This document shows positions 1 through 11,369 of a DNA stretch of 64,000 bases, in pieces. The notes beneath the pieces are model-generated. The model saw nothing but the letters and a program-made list of their open reading frames with translations. It ran no database searches and was not told where the DNA came from. The position numbers and the translations under genes were made by a program. Positions within the stretch are counted from its first letter, which is position 1, and every line of letters begins with the position of its first letter. Source of the DNA: Nocardia sp. NBC_00403 (lineage in GTDB: Bacteria; Actinomycetota; Actinomycetes; Mycobacteriales; Mycobacteriaceae); NCBI RefSeq assembly GCF_036046055.1, contig NZ_CP107939.1, positions 8,370,001 to 8,434,000 of the forward strand, given 5' to 3'.

Positions 1-644
1 TCGCGGTCGGCAAATCCACCACGGCACGCGTGTTGCAAGCGTTGCTCGCCCGCTGGGATCACCACCCGCGTGTGGATTTGGTCACAACCGACGGATTCCT
101 CTACCCCACAGCCGAACTGACCCGGCGCGGCATCATGCATCGCAAGGGTTTTCCGGAAAGCTACGACCGCCGTAAACTTCTGCGCTTCGTCACCGAGGTG
201 AAATCCGGCGCACCGGAAGTGTGCGCACCGGTGTATTCGCATATCTCCTACGACATCATCCCCGATAAATTGCACTGCGTGCGGCAGCCGGACATTCTCA
301 TCGTGGAGGGCCTCAACGTCCTGCAAACAGGTCCGCGACTGATGGTCTCGGACCTGTTCGACTTCTCGATCTATGTCGACGCCCGCATCGAGGACATCGA
401 GAAGTGGTATGTGCAAAGGTTTCTCACACTCCGGGAAACCGCATTCGCCGACCCGAACGCACACTTCCACCACTACTCCGGATTCACCGACGAGCAGGCG
501 ACCACCACCGCACAGGAGATCTGGAATTCCACCAACCGCCCCAACCTGGTCGACAACATCTTGCCGACCCGCCCCCGGGCCACCCTGGTGCTGCGCAAGG
601 ATGCCGACCACACCATCAACCGGCTGCGCCTGCGCAAGCTGTAG
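1..644 (+). CDS. coaA: Pantothenate kinase type I, 5'-truncated by window edge
   Basis: CoaA phosphorylates pantothenate with ATP, the first step of coenzyme A synthesis, in the cytoplasm. The frame is open from base 3 and begins inside the Walker A loop (AVGKSTTAR), so only the N-terminal part of about 90-100 residues is missing. The visible part has the type I features TTDGFLYP, the KGFPESYD substrate loop, YSHISYDI and the strand IVEGLNVLQ. It ends with TAG at 642-644, 24 bases before the convergent neighbour. Length and motifs fit the P-loop (prokaryotic type I) family, not type III CoaX. It is the coaA end of the conserved mycobacterial block. Confidence 0.96.
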   Translation, partial: AVGKSTTARVLQALLARWDHHPRVDLVTTDGFLYPTAELTRRGIMHRKGFPESYDRRKLLRFVTEVKSGAPEVCAPVYSHISYDIIPDKLHCVRQPDILIVEGLNVLQTGPRLMVSDLFDFSIYVDARIEDIEKWYVQRFLTLRETAFADPNAHFHHYSGFTDEQATTTAQEIWNSTNRPNLVDNILPTRPRATLVLRKDADHTINRLRLRKL

Positions 645-668
645 CCCGATCGGTGTACCAGCCGGTCG

Positions 669-1298
669 CTAGAGTTTCCAGGCCGCGTCGAGCCGGGCGG
701 CGACGTCGATATCGCGGGCAGCGGTGATATGCGGTTTGCGAATTTCCTTGGCGATGTAGCGGGCGACGAAACGACGAATCTCGTGGTCGACGCTGGCGAG
801 GATGCGCAAGAGCCGGCCGCGCTTGGTGGCGGTGGCGACGTTGATGCGAACGTCGCTCGGACGCGGCTCGGCGATGTCGATGATCACCCGAAGCGGCTCC
901 GCTGTGCGTGCGGTCAGGTGCAGGTGGATATAGCCCTCGACCTGGAAGCGATGCCGGTCGACTGCCAGGTCGATGAGCATGTCGACGCTCAGCGGGATGC
1001 TCAGCTCGAAGGAGATGTACTCGTCGACGCCGCGACGCACCCGCGGCCGTCCGAGCTGGACCTGGGCACTGGCCTTGACAAGGTGACCGGGCCCGACTCC
1101 GATCGGGCCGAAATCGAATGCCGCACCGGCCAATTGGCCGAAGGCGCCGGCGATGCGTGCTTCGGAGGCGGCGTATTCCAGGAAGCGCCTGCCGAATTCC
1201 TCGTAACTGACGTAGGACACCGGATCACGGTGCTGCCCTGCCGTCTCGTCGAGCGCGAATTCGCGTGGCCCGCCCGGCCAATCGTCGTACGCACTCAT
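669..1298 (-). CDS. Conserved hypothetical protein (209 aa)
   Basis: I do not recognise a named family. The start is placed at the ATG at 1298 (MSAYDDWPGG), because the frame further upstream reads into low-quality arginine/serine-rich sequence overlapping the isoprenyl transferase. The protein is soluble, with no signal peptide or membrane helix. It has an alternating beta pattern in the middle (FELSIPLSVDMLIDLAV, then YIHLHLTARTAEPLRVIIDI) and a basic C-terminal helix with repeated RR/RF pairs. It sits between coaA and the isoprenyl transferase, converging on coaA and in line with the gene upstream. The compositional pattern supports a real gene; the function is unknown. Confidence 0.8.
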   Translation of the reverse strand: MSAYDDWPGGPREFALDETAGQHRDPVSYVSYEEFGRRFLEYAASEARIAGAFGQLAGAAFDFGPIGVGPGHLVKASAQVQLGRPRVRRGVDEYISFELSIPLSVDMLIDLAVDRHRFQVEGYIHLHLTARTAEPLRVIIDIAEPRPSDVRINVATATKRGRLLRILASVDHEIRRFVARYIAKEIRKPHITAARDIDVAARLDAAWKL

Positions 1299-1359
1299 AA
1301 GACCGCACGGTACGCGAGAAGCGGCGAGGCGGAACCCGATTCGCGCCGCGATCGAGTGC

Positions 1360-2139
1360 TCAGACCCCGAAGCGGCGATGCCTGGCGGCGAAATCGCGCA
1401 GTGCGCGCAGGAAATCCACCCGCCGGAACTCCGGCCAGTACGCCTCGGTGAACCATATTTCCGAGTATGCGCTCTGCCATAGGAGAAACCCGGAAAGTCG
1501 CTGCTCACCGGAGGTGCGGATGACCAGATCGGGATCCGGTTGGCCGGAGGTGTACAGGTGCTGGCCGATGGCGTTGACGGTGATCGACTGCACCAGGTCC
1601 TCGCCGGTCTCGCCCGCCGCCATCTCCTGACGGACCAGCTTACGGACCGCGTCGGCGATCTCCTGCCTACCGCCGTATCCGACGGCCACGTTCACATGCA
1701 CCCCGTCTCGACCGCTGGTGCGTTCGGCAGCGGTGCGCAGCCGCTTGGCGATCAGCTCGGGGAATCCGTCGAGCGAGCCGACGATGCGCACGCTCCAGTT
1801 CTGTTCCGGATCCGATAGTTCCTCGACGACATCGGTGATCACCTCGAAGAGGGTCTCCAGCTCGTCGGGATCGCGCTGTAGGTTCTCGGTCGAGAGCAGG
1901 TAGACGGTGACCATCTCGATGCCCTCGGCGGCACACCAGCCGACCAGTTCGGCGATCTTCAGCGCACCGACTCGATGCCCGTGGCTGACATCGGTGAAAC
2001 CGTTCTCCCGCGCCCAGCGCCGATTACCATCGCACATCACCGCGACATGCCGGGGATGTTGTTTGCCGGCCAGCTGCTTGGACAGCCGCGCCTCGTAGAT
2101 GCGGTATGGCAAACCGCGCACCCGACTCGGAAACTCCAC
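1360..2139 (-). CDS. Short-chain cis-isoprenyl diphosphate synthase (UppS family)
   Basis: A 259-residue cis-prenyltransferase. The family condenses isopentenyl diphosphate onto an allylic primer, with the diphosphate held by an N-terminal MCDGNRRWA motif (seen near residue 35), HxxG (HGHRVGA), YLLSTENL and the C-terminal block DPDLVIRTSGEQRLSGFLLWQ. All are present. Its position next to hemolysin III matches M. tuberculosis Rv1086, a Z-farnesyl diphosphate synthase that makes the C15 precursor of decaprenyl phosphate; the short-chain assignment is inferred from that synteny. The start is a GTG at 2139. A TACTGT hexamer lies 8 bases upstream, so the message may be leaderless or nearly so. Confidence 0.93.
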   Translation of the reverse strand: MEFPSRVRGLPYRIYEARLSKQLAGKQHPRHVAVMCDGNRRWARENGFTDVSHGHRVGALKIAELVGWCAAEGIEMVTVYLLSTENLQRDPDELETLFEVITDVVEELSDPEQNWSVRIVGSLDGFPELIAKRLRTAAERTSGRDGVHVNVAVGYGGRQEIADAVRKLVRQEMAAGETGEDLVQSITVNAIGQHLYTSGQPDPDLVIRTSGEQRLSGFLLWQSAYSEIWFTEAYWPEFRRVDFLRALRDFAARHRRFGV

Positions 2140-2211
2140 GGCGACCTACAGTACGCCTCACCGGCAGGATCCCGGCAGCGACCGCGAATCCCGTACAGTA
2201 ACGGAGAGCCA

Positions 2212-2233
2212 TAACTTACGGTCCCGTAGGTTA
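2212..2233. promoter_or_regulatory. 22-bp near-perfect palindrome, probable operator
   Basis: The arms TAACTTACGG (2212-2221) and CCGTAGGTTA (2224-2233) are separated by TC, with one mismatch. It lies in the 121-bp divergent spacer between the isoprenyl transferase (start 2139, minus) and hemolysin III (start 2261, plus), 27 bases before the latter. Size and symmetry are typical of a TetR-family dimer site. The cognate regulator is not obvious in the window. Confidence 0.55.
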
Positions 2234-2260
2234 CTGGACGGTACAAACTGGAGGTAACTG

Positions 2261-2974
2261 GTGTCCGAATCGGTCGCCGCCGACGCGGCATCCAGCACGA
2301 CCCCGGGCACGGCAGGCGAATCCTTGACGGCGGCGCTCGGCAAGCCGCGGCTGCGCGGCTGGATCCACACCTGGGCCGTCGGCATCGCGGCAATCGCGGT
2401 CATCGCCCTGGTCGCCACGGCCGCGACCATCTCGGCGACGGCAGGCTGGTCGACACTGGTCTACGGGCTGACAGTGTGCGGACTGTTCGGGATCAGCGCC
2501 GTCTACCACCGGGTGACCTGGCCGACCGCGAAGGCGCGCATCCGGATGAAGCGCGCGGACCACTCGATGATCTTCCTGTTCATCGCCGGCAGCTACACCC
2601 CGTTCGCCCTACTCGGACTGCCGGGGCGGACCGGACAGACCCTGCTGCTGGTGGTCTGGATCGGCGCGCTCGCGGGCGTCGCGCTGAAACTGCTGTGGCC
2701 GACGGCGCCGCGCTGGGTCGGTGTGCCGCTGTATCTGCTGCTCGGCTGGGCCATCGTCCCGGTCGCCGGGCAGCTGAACTCGCAGGTCGGCATCGCGCCG
2801 CTGATCCTGTTGTTGATCGGCGGGCTCGTCTACAGCGGCGGTGCGATCCTCTACGCCACCAAATGGCCCAATCCGTGGCCCGCGGTATTCGGCCATCACG
2901 AGTTCTTCCACGCCGCGACCGTGCTCGCGGCACTGTGCCACTATGCCGCAATCTGGCTGGTCGTCTTGCGCTGA
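2261..2974 (+). CDS. trhA: Hemolysin III family membrane protein (TrhA/YqfA, PAQR fold)
   Basis: A 237-residue integral membrane protein with about seven hydrophobic helices. Family marks are the HxxS/YHR segment (SAVYHRVTW) after the second helix, the KRADHSMIFLFIAGSYTP block, and HHEFFHAATVLAALCHY near the C-terminus, which together supply the Ser/His/Asp zinc ligands of PAQR proteins. In bacteria the family has been linked to membrane fluidity homeostasis; the hemolysin name is historical. The GTG start at 2261 follows a GGAG ribosome-binding site at about 2250. It is divergent from the isoprenyl transferase across a palindromic operator, and corresponds to Rv1085c by position. Confidence 0.92.
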   Translation: MSESVAADAASSTTPGTAGESLTAALGKPRLRGWIHTWAVGIAAIAVIALVATAATISATAGWSTLVYGLTVCGLFGISAVYHRVTWPTAKARIRMKRADHSMIFLFIAGSYTPFALLGLPGRTGQTLLLVVWIGALAGVALKLLWPTAPRWVGVPLYLLLGWAIVPVAGQLNSQVGIAPLILLLIGGLVYSGGAILYATKWPNPWPAVFGHHEFFHAATVLAALCHYAAIWLVVLR

Positions 2975-3073
2975 CCGGCCACAACGGGCGAAGTGAACAA
3001 TTTCGACCGTCCCATTCCCTCGGTTTCGGCAATACAGTCGGATGCGAGGGAACTCGATTCGGGGCGGCAGACG

Positions 3074-5317
3074 ATGGCACAACAGACGATCCACACCGAC
3101 AAACCGGCCACGGCTCGGCCACCGGAACAGCGGTTGGCCTATCGCTGGGGCGTCACCGTGGCGCAGTACCGCCGTCCGATCGCGGTGCTGTGGCTGTTGG
3201 TCATCGTCGCCTGCGCGATCGCCTACCCGAAACTCGACGGCAGGCTGGAGGCCGCCGAATTCCACGCCGACAATGTGGAATCGACACGGGCCAGCGAGCT
3301 GCTCGCCGCGCACTATCCCGATCTCGGCGCCGAAGAGCTTGCGCTGGTGTTCTATTCGGCACAGCGGACGGTGGACGACGCGCAGTACCGAGCCCTCATC
3401 GAACGAGCGGTCGAGGATGTGGGTGGCGTTGCGGGTGTCCGGATCGCTCTCGGTCCCTTCCAGGGCGACCAGAAGTCCCAGATCTCCGCGTCCAGGCATG
3501 CCGCGCTGGCGATCATCGGGATCGATGGCGATATCCCGACGCGTGCCGCGCTGTCCGCCGAGCTCCAGGACCTAGCGGGCCACCACTCCGGCGACGAGGT
3601 CACCGTCGGCCTCGCCGGGTTCTCCCCCGGACTGCGCGATCTGATGGAAATCGAGGTCGCCGATTCCGGCCGGGCCGAAGCGATCGGTTTGCCGGTCGCG
3701 TTTGTGCTCCTGATCATGGCCCTCGGCACCGTTGTCGCCGCGCTCGTGCCGGTCGCGGTGGCGCTGAGCGGGCTGCTGCTCGCATCCGGCGGACTTTTCC
3801 TGATATCGCATGTGATGGGCACCAGTTCCCTGATGCTCGCGGTCGCGACCATGATCGGCACGGGCATCGGATTGGACTATGCGATGTTCGTGGCCAGCCG
3901 GTTCCGAGAAGAACTCGCCAAGCAGCCACCCGGCGGCTCGCAAGCGGGCATCGCGCATGCCTGCGGCGTAGCCGTCGCCACCGCGGGCAAGACGATCGTC
4001 GCCTCCGGGCTGATCGTGATGATCTCGCTGTGCTCGCTGATGGTGGTACGCGCGCCCGTGTTTCGCGGAATCGCGGTCGGCGTCGTGGTCGCGGTCATCG
4101 CGACGCTCACCGTGGCGATGACGCTACTGCCCGCGCTGTTGGCGCTGCTGGGTCCGGGGGTGAATCGCGGCGCGCTCCCGGTCCGCTGGCAGCCGCTGGA
4201 GACACGGGCGGGCGCGGACGCCGTCGATCCGGCCACCGGCCGGTGGGCTCGCTGGAGCCGGACGGTGATGGCACGACCCGCGCTGTTCGGCATCGCCGCC
4301 ACGCTGGTTCTGCTGCTGGCCGCGGCACCACTCGCTGGAGTGCGCTACGGCGTCGACATGGGCACCGCGGCCATGAGCGAGACCGACTCCGGGAAAGCCG
4401 GTGCCATCGCCACGGACAATTTCGCGCCAGGATTGCTGGCGCCGATCACGCTCATCGCGACCGGCCCCGGCGACACGGCACTGTCCGCCGACGCGGCCGG
4501 ACAGGTGCAGACCTTCCTGACCGAGCTCGGCCACGACGAGCGCATCGACCGGGTGCTGCCGTTCCAGCGCGATGGGCGGATCTTCGCGACAGTGATCGCC
4601 GAGACGCCGTTCGATTCGCCCGAAGCCACCGCGCTGGTCGGGGATATCCGCGCCGATGCCGCGGGGCTGCCGGATTCGCAGGTGGTGGTCGGTGGCGTGA
4701 CCGCCGAATTCGCCGACATGTCCGACGAGATCACCAGGAAACTGCTGTTGGTGGTCGCACTGGTTCTATGCTGCTCGTTCGTGTTCCTCGTCGCTGCCTT
4801 CCGCAGCATCGTGCTGCCGGTGAAGGCGATCGTGATGAATCTGTTGGCCACCGGAGCCGCCCTCGGTATCACCGTCGCGGTGTTCCAATGGGGTATCGGT
4901 GAGTCGCTGCTCGGGTTCCAGAGCACCGGGTTCATCCAGGTATTCCTGCCGAGCATGGTGTTCGCCATGCTGTTCGGACTGTCTATGGATTACGAGGTGT
5001 TCCTGATCCGGCGGATCAAAGAGTTCTGGGAGGACAGTCCGCGCACCGCCGCCGACAACGAGCACGCGGTCGCCGCAGGGCTACAGCACACGGCACGGCC
5101 GATCAGCGCGGCCGCCGCGATCATGGTCGTCATCTTCGGCAGCTTCCTCATCGCGAGCGTGCTGGAGCTGAAGCAGATCGGACTGGCGCTGGCCGTCGCC
5201 GTCGCCATCGATGCCGCGCTGGTGCGGCTGATCCTGGTGCCCGCGCTGATGAAGCTGTTCGGCACCTGGAACTGGTGGCTGCCGACACTCGTCGGAGAAG
5301 GTTCGCGAAACCGGTGA
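3074..5317 (+). CDS. MMPL/RND-superfamily transporter
   Basis: A 747-residue permease of the actinobacterial MMPL type, exporters of lipids or small hydrophobic molecules driven by proton motive force. Layout: one helix near residue 35-55, a periplasmic domain, five helices ending in MTLLPALLAL, a helix near 400, a second external domain, then five more helices. The proton-relay-like segments GIGLDYAMFVASRF and FGLSMDYEVFLIRR each carry the conserved Asp-Tyr pair. I chose ATG 3074 (MAQQTIHTDK); a GTG at 2993 adds 27 residues of unlikely composition. The stop overlaps the next gene's start (GTGA), so the cyclase is translationally coupled. Substrate unknown. Confidence 0.93.
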   Translation: MAQQTIHTDKPATARPPEQRLAYRWGVTVAQYRRPIAVLWLLVIVACAIAYPKLDGRLEAAEFHADNVESTRASELLAAHYPDLGAEELALVFYSAQRTVDDAQYRALIERAVEDVGGVAGVRIALGPFQGDQKSQISASRHAALAIIGIDGDIPTRAALSAELQDLAGHHSGDEVTVGLAGFSPGLRDLMEIEVADSGRAEAIGLPVAFVLLIMALGTVVAALVPVAVALSGLLLASGGLFLISHVMGTSSLMLAVATMIGTGIGLDYAMFVASRFREELAKQPPGGSQAGIAHACGVAVATAGKTIVASGLIVMISLCSLMVVRAPVFRGIAVGVVVAVIATLTVAMTLLPALLALLGPGVNRGALPVRWQPLETRAGADAVDPATGRWARWSRTVMARPALFGIAATLVLLLAAAPLAGVRYGVDMGTAAMSETDSGKAGAIATDNFAPGLLAPITLIATGPGDTALSADAAGQVQTFLTELGHDERIDRVLPFQRDGRIFATVIAETPFDSPEATALVGDIRADAAGLPDSQVVVGGVTAEFADMSDEITRKLLLVVALVLCCSFVFLVAAFRSIVLPVKAIVMNLLATGAALGITVAVFQWGIGESLLGFQSTGFIQVFLPSMVFAMLFGLSMDYEVFLIRRIKEFWEDSPRTAADNEHAVAAGLQHTARPISAAAAIMVVIFGSFLIASVLELKQIGLALAVAVAIDAALVRLILVPALMKLFGTWNWWLPTLVGEGSRNR

Positions 5318-7083
5318 TCGCCAAGCTGGTCGTCTGGGCACTGCGGGCCCGCTGGGGTCTGGCCGCGGTCGTCATCACCTGCAACCTCAGTGGTCTCGCC
5401 GTCATCGTCACCGAGCTGTGGCTCAGCGGCTTCTTCCACCGGCTCGGCCCCGACACCGTGCGCGCCATGGCGCTGGTGGCTGTCTACCCGGCGGTCGGAT
5501 TCCTCGCCGGTATCGCACTCGCGATCCGCGACCGGACCGTGTACTTCGGCTGGCTCGACGACGGGCGCAAACCCACACCGGAAGAGGCCCGCCGCCTGCT
5601 GCGGCTGCCGATCGCCATCACCACGCGCGCCCTTGCCCTGTGGCTGCCCGGTGTGATCATCTCTGCCGCGGCGTTATCGCGGGTAACCCCGCAGCACGAC
5701 CTCGCCGTCATGATGGCGATGTTCGTCCTCGGCGGATTCGAATCGGCGGCATTGACCTTCCTGATCGTCGATCGGCTGATCCGACCGACCATTCCGATCG
5801 TTACCGCCGTGCTCGGCGCGACAATGCATTGGAGCTCAACGGTATTCGTCCGTGTCGTGCTCACCTGGGTGGTCTCGGGGGCGATGCCGCTGTTGATGCT
5901 CATCGTGGTGCTCGCCGACCCGGTGTCCGGTGCGTCCGACCGCATCCGCACCGGCATCTACGTCGCCGCGGTCGGGATCGGCGTCGGGGCGCTCGCCACC
6001 GCGACGCTGGCCCGCGCCGTAGCCGCACCGCTGCGGATGCTGCGCCGGGCGTTGGACCGGATCACCCATGGTGAGCTGGATGTGCGAGTGCCGATCGGCA
6101 GCGCGAGCGAGATCGGGCGGCTCGAACATTCGGTCAACGATCTTGCCACGAATCTGCGCGAACGGATGCGGATGCGGGAGGTGTTCGGCAGGCATGTCGG
6201 GACGGAAGTCGCCGAACGGGCCCTGGCCCGTGGCGTCGATCTGACCGGCGATGTGCGCGTGGTCGCGGCACTGTTCGTGGATGTCACCGGCTCCGTGGAA
6301 CTCTCCACCGGGCTGCCGCCGCAGGAGTTCGTCGCCAAGCTCAACCGGCTGCTCTCGACGGTGGTCGCGGCGACCGAGGCGAACAACGGTCTGGTCAACA
6401 AGTTCGAGGGCGACGCGGCACTGTGCATCTTCGGCGCACCGATCGCGTTGCAGGACAACGCGACCCCGGCTCTGCGGGCCGCCCGCCGGATCCGCGACGA
6501 AGTGGTCGCCGCCGGTGAACTGGATATCGGCATCGGCGTCGCCCTCGGCCTGGTCTTCGCGGGCGACGTGGGTTCCGATACCCGGCTGGAATACACCGTC
6601 ATCGGCGACGCGGTCAACGAGGCCGCACGGCTGACGACCGAGGCCAAGAAGGTCCCCCGCCGAATCCTGGTAAGCGGCACAGTGATCGAAGCCGCCGCGG
6701 ACCACGAGAGGGCCGAATGGACCCTGTACGAATCGATCCGGCTGCGCGGCATGAAGGAACCCACCGCCTGCTGGACCGATATCGACCCCACGGGCAGCAC
6801 CGGCCAACCCACCGCCGGCACCGAACACACCGCAGCGACGATAGCCACGGATGGCGCCACACCGGTGAGTGCGGTCACCGAAATCCGCTGCACGGCACCG
6901 GAGACCAAGGAAAGCAATGCGGTCGCCGCGGCGCCGGGCGGCAGCACGGACCCGACAGCCGATCGCAGTCCGATCTCCGAGAACCGCACGCCGGCAACGG
7001 GAGACGAGTCCGACACGCTCCACGTGCGCGCAGCGGGGTCCGACGCGGTCACCACGAGTCGCACACGGGGCGAAAAGCCCTGA
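5314..7083 (+). CDS. Membrane HAMP-domain class III adenylate/guanylate cyclase
   Basis: It makes cyclic nucleotide from a nucleoside triphosphate at the inner face of the membrane. Six hydrophobic helices (residues about 1-230) lead into a HAMP linker and a class III catalytic domain. Metal-binding Asp are D323 (FVDVTGS) and D367 (KFEGDAAL). K363 and T428 sit at the base-specifying positions and N435/R439 (NEAAR) at the transition-state positions, so all catalytic residues are present. The layout is that of M. tuberculosis Rv1318c-Rv1320c/Rv3645. The last ~115 residues are a low-complexity Thr/Ala/Ser tail. The GTG at 5314 overlaps the MMPL stop (GTGA); an earlier GTG at 5275 is possible. 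Confidence 0.93.
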   Translation: MIAKLVVWALRARWGLAAVVITCNLSGLAVIVTELWLSGFFHRLGPDTVRAMALVAVYPAVGFLAGIALAIRDRTVYFGWLDDGRKPTPEEARRLLRLPIAITTRALALWLPGVIISAAALSRVTPQHDLAVMMAMFVLGGFESAALTFLIVDRLIRPTIPIVTAVLGATMHWSSTVFVRVVLTWVVSGAMPLLMLIVVLADPVSGASDRIRTGIYVAAVGIGVGALATATLARAVAAPLRMLRRALDRITHGELDVRVPIGSASEIGRLEHSVNDLATNLRERMRMREVFGRHVGTEVAERALARGVDLTGDVRVVAALFVDVTGSVELSTGLPPQEFVAKLNRLLSTVVAATEANNGLVNKFEGDAALCIFGAPIALQDNATPALRAARRIRDEVVAAGELDIGIGVALGLVFAGDVGSDTRLEYTVIGDAVNEAARLTTEAKKVPRRILVSGTVIEAAADHERAEWTLYESIRLRGMKEPTACWTDIDPTGSTGQPTAGTEHTAATIATDGATPVSAVTEIRCTAPETKESNAVAAAPGGSTDPTADRSPISENRTPATGDESDTLHVRAAGSDAVTTSRTRGEKP

Positions 7084-7089
7084 CTTCGT

Positions 7090-9234
<2,145 letters not shown>

Positions 9235-9451
9235 ACCCACCAACCTCCTATGTTGAGTCAGCGCACAGACACGCTCAGCCCAGTCCAGCCTCCGTACACG
9301 AAGCACAGACTTGGCGAACTGGCACAATCGTCCCACTATCGCATCGCGGACTCGTGCGCCATCACATGAAGAGTAGTGCGCCATCATCTCAGACACTTGG
9401 CCAATGGCCGCTTCGCACCGCGCGCCACGCGGCTAGTAGAGACTGGTGTCA

Positions 9452-9479
9452 GGATCAAATCCCGGCCAGGATTTGATCC
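9452..9479. terminator. Hairpin terminator, 11-bp stem
   Basis: GGATCAAATCC (9452-9462) pairs perfectly with GGATTTGATCC (9469-9479) around a 6-base loop. It lies about 30 bases past the end of the Ag85-like gene on the minus strand and there is no long T run, so it may act as a processing or rho-assisted site. Confidence 0.6.
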
Positions 9480-9510
9480 AGGTGCCCGGTGGATTGCCCC
9501 CTGAATGCGC

Positions 9511-10599
9511 CTATGGAGCTATTCCGAGACCTTCGGCGAGCATAGGCCAGGACTGATAAAACGCGTCGCGCCAGTACCCCCAGGAATGCGTGCCTGCGGG
9601 TGCGTAGTCGAAGGTTGCCGGGATCTGGAGTTGGTTGAGGCGGTCCTGCAGATTGTGGGTGCACCAGTTGGTGGCGGCCTCGATGATGCCGCCGACCAGG
9701 ATCTGGTTTCCCAGACCGTAATTGCCGGGCAGTGCATAGGGGCCATTGAGTGTGTCCCACTGGCCGGGGAGACCGTTACCGGTGGACATGAACAATTTGG
9801 TGCCGCGTAGGGCCTCGGCGTGCACCACCGGATCATTTGCGGCCCAAGCCGGATCGTCGTCCTCGCCGTACATGTTGCGCACGTCGCCACCACCGTAGGT
9901 TTCGACGACCAGTTTGGTGAACCGTTTGCCGAGCGGGTCGGCGATCTGTGCGCAACCGCTGTATCCGGCGACGGACTGATAGAAGCCGGGCTTGGCTTCG
10001 GCCATCTGCAACACCGATGTCGCGGTCATCGAATTCGCGGCGATAGCGTTAATCCCGTTGGTGCCCAACGCTTGATCGATCAGCGGCGGCAGTTCGTCGA
10101 GGAAGAATGTTCGCCATTTGTTGCGCCCCATCGCAGGGTCGTCCTTCTGCCAATCGGTGTAGTAGGCGAATGCGCCACCGATCGGCATCACGACATTGAC
10201 GTCCTTGGTTGCCAGGAAATCACCCACATCGGTCTTGGCCCACCAGGTGGCCGCATCCGTCCCGCCGCCCGCCCCGTTGACCAGGTAGAGAACCGGCCGA
10301 GGTTGGGATGCGTCGTTGGGGCGCTGCACCCTGACGGTGATGTTCTCGGCCATCGCCGTGGAGTAGACCCGCAATGTCAAATTGCGCCCGTCGATCGTGC
10401 CGGAGGCGATCTTCGAACCATCCGGCGCGACAGGATCCGCAAGTAGCTTCTTGGACTCGACAATCGGATCGCCAGCGGTAGCCGAGCCATTCCCCGCCCC
10501 GAATGTTGTCACACCCACGGCAAGTGCAGTAGCGACGATGAACAACATTGCACGCCTGGGCGATTGGCGTCTCAACTCGAACCCCCAAGTCAATTGCAT
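9511..10599 (-). CDS. Secreted antigen-85-like mycolyltransferase/esterase
   Basis: An exported alpha/beta hydrolase of the esterase D/Ag85 family, about 360 residues. The N-terminus has a basic region (RRQSPRRAM), a hydrophobic core and a likely cleavage after ATA (GNGSATA). The strand PVLYLVNGAGGG and the nucleophile segment AANSMTATSVLQMA fit the Ag85 GxSM elbow, here with Asn before Ser. GTHSWGYWRDAFYQSWPML supplies the catalytic His and is close to the corynebacterial mycolyltransferase C-terminus. The family moves mycolates between trehalose and arabinogalactan outside the membrane. The start is ATG 10599 or 10617; neither has a clear ribosome-binding site. Confidence 0.87.
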   Translation of the reverse strand: MQLTWGFELRRQSPRRAMLFIVATALAVGVTTFGAGNGSATAGDPIVESKKLLADPVAPDGSKIASGTIDGRNLTLRVYSTAMAENITVRVQRPNDASQPRPVLYLVNGAGGGTDAATWWAKTDVGDFLATKDVNVVMPIGGAFAYYTDWQKDDPAMGRNKWRTFFLDELPPLIDQALGTNGINAIAANSMTATSVLQMAEAKPGFYQSVAGYSGCAQIADPLGKRFTKLVVETYGGGDVRNMYGEDDDPAWAANDPVVHAEALRGTKLFMSTGNGLPGQWDTLNGPYALPGNYGLGNQILVGGIIEAATNWCTHNLQDRLNQLQIPATFDYAPAGTHSWGYWRDAFYQSWPMLAEGLGIAP

Positions 10600-10776
10600 C
10601 CTGCGGACATACCGCATCCGAACAACACTAACGCAGCACTGGACGAATGACCGAACGTGGCGTGGAGCTGCGCAGACCGGCCGGTTCGTATACCCTCCTC
10701 CAAGTCCACTTCGGAAGAGGGCGATCCGGCGTGGCTCGCTCTCTTCTTCGCGTCGATGGTTGTATGGGGTAGAGAG

Positions 10777-11298
10777 ATGGCGAGTAGCGACGTCGAGCTG
10801 GCAGCTCGTTGGTGGCAGTGGGCGATGTCGGTGCCGAACGCCAAGAATCCGGTAGTGGACAAGACCGGAGAGTTCGCCGCGATCGATCAGCCGACGGATG
10901 TCTGGTTCCTGGCAGGCACCTTCGGTGGGCGGGTCGAGCGGCGGTGCACGATTCCGCACGGCCGGCCGATCTTCTTCCCGGCTTTCAACATGTTCGAGAA
11001 GGTTCCGGACGGATTTTTCGCGCGTGGCGAGGTGCCGGTGGCGCCCGCGGCGTCCGGTCACGCCGCATTGAACGGAGTCCCACTGCCCGTGCGAGCAGTG
11101 ACCAACGACAAGCCATTCCGGATCACGGCGGCAGCGGGCGGTCCCTTCGGTCACACCGGCCGGTTCAAGGCCAAAGCTTGGGGACTGTGGGTCCGTCTCG
11201 ATGATCTCGCGCCTGGCGACTACGTCCTCACCTTCGGTGGCGAATACGAGCCCGGCGGCTTCTGGGTCGAGATCACCTATCAGTTGGAGATCCGCTAG
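10777..11298 (+). CDS. Conserved hypothetical protein (173 aa)
   Basis: I recognise a recurring but unnamed type: a Trp-rich helix (ARWWQWAMSVP), a conserved NPVVDKTG segment, VWFLAGTFGGRVERRC and the hairpin HGRPIFFPAFNM, followed by a beta-rich C-terminus ending GGFWVEITYQLEIR. The start is placed at ATG 10777 (MASSDVELA) because residues upstream are of random composition; only a weak purine run precedes it. No signal peptide is visible, although homologues I recall are often exported. It is divergent from the Ag85-like gene. Function unknown. Confidence 0.72.
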   Translation: MASSDVELAARWWQWAMSVPNAKNPVVDKTGEFAAIDQPTDVWFLAGTFGGRVERRCTIPHGRPIFFPAFNMFEKVPDGFFARGEVPVAPAASGHAALNGVPLPVRAVTNDKPFRITAAAGGPFGHTGRFKAKAWGLWVRLDDLAPGDYVLTFGGEYEPGGFWVEITYQLEIR

Positions 11299-11369
11299 TG
11301 CCGCGTCAAGCAACGTTGGGTCGGTGATCCGCACTCCGGACCTTTGACCCGACCGCAAAGTCGCGGAAC

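Noticed and set aside
2476..4902. 808-codon plus-strand open frame
   Set aside because: Shadow of hemolysin III and MMPL in another frame: very Arg/Gly-rich, no domains, crosses two real genes.
10600..11358. N-terminal extension of the Ag85-like gene to 615 residues
   Set aside because: It overlaps the opposite-strand gene at 10777 and lies before an evident signal peptide; the start is at 10599 or 10617.
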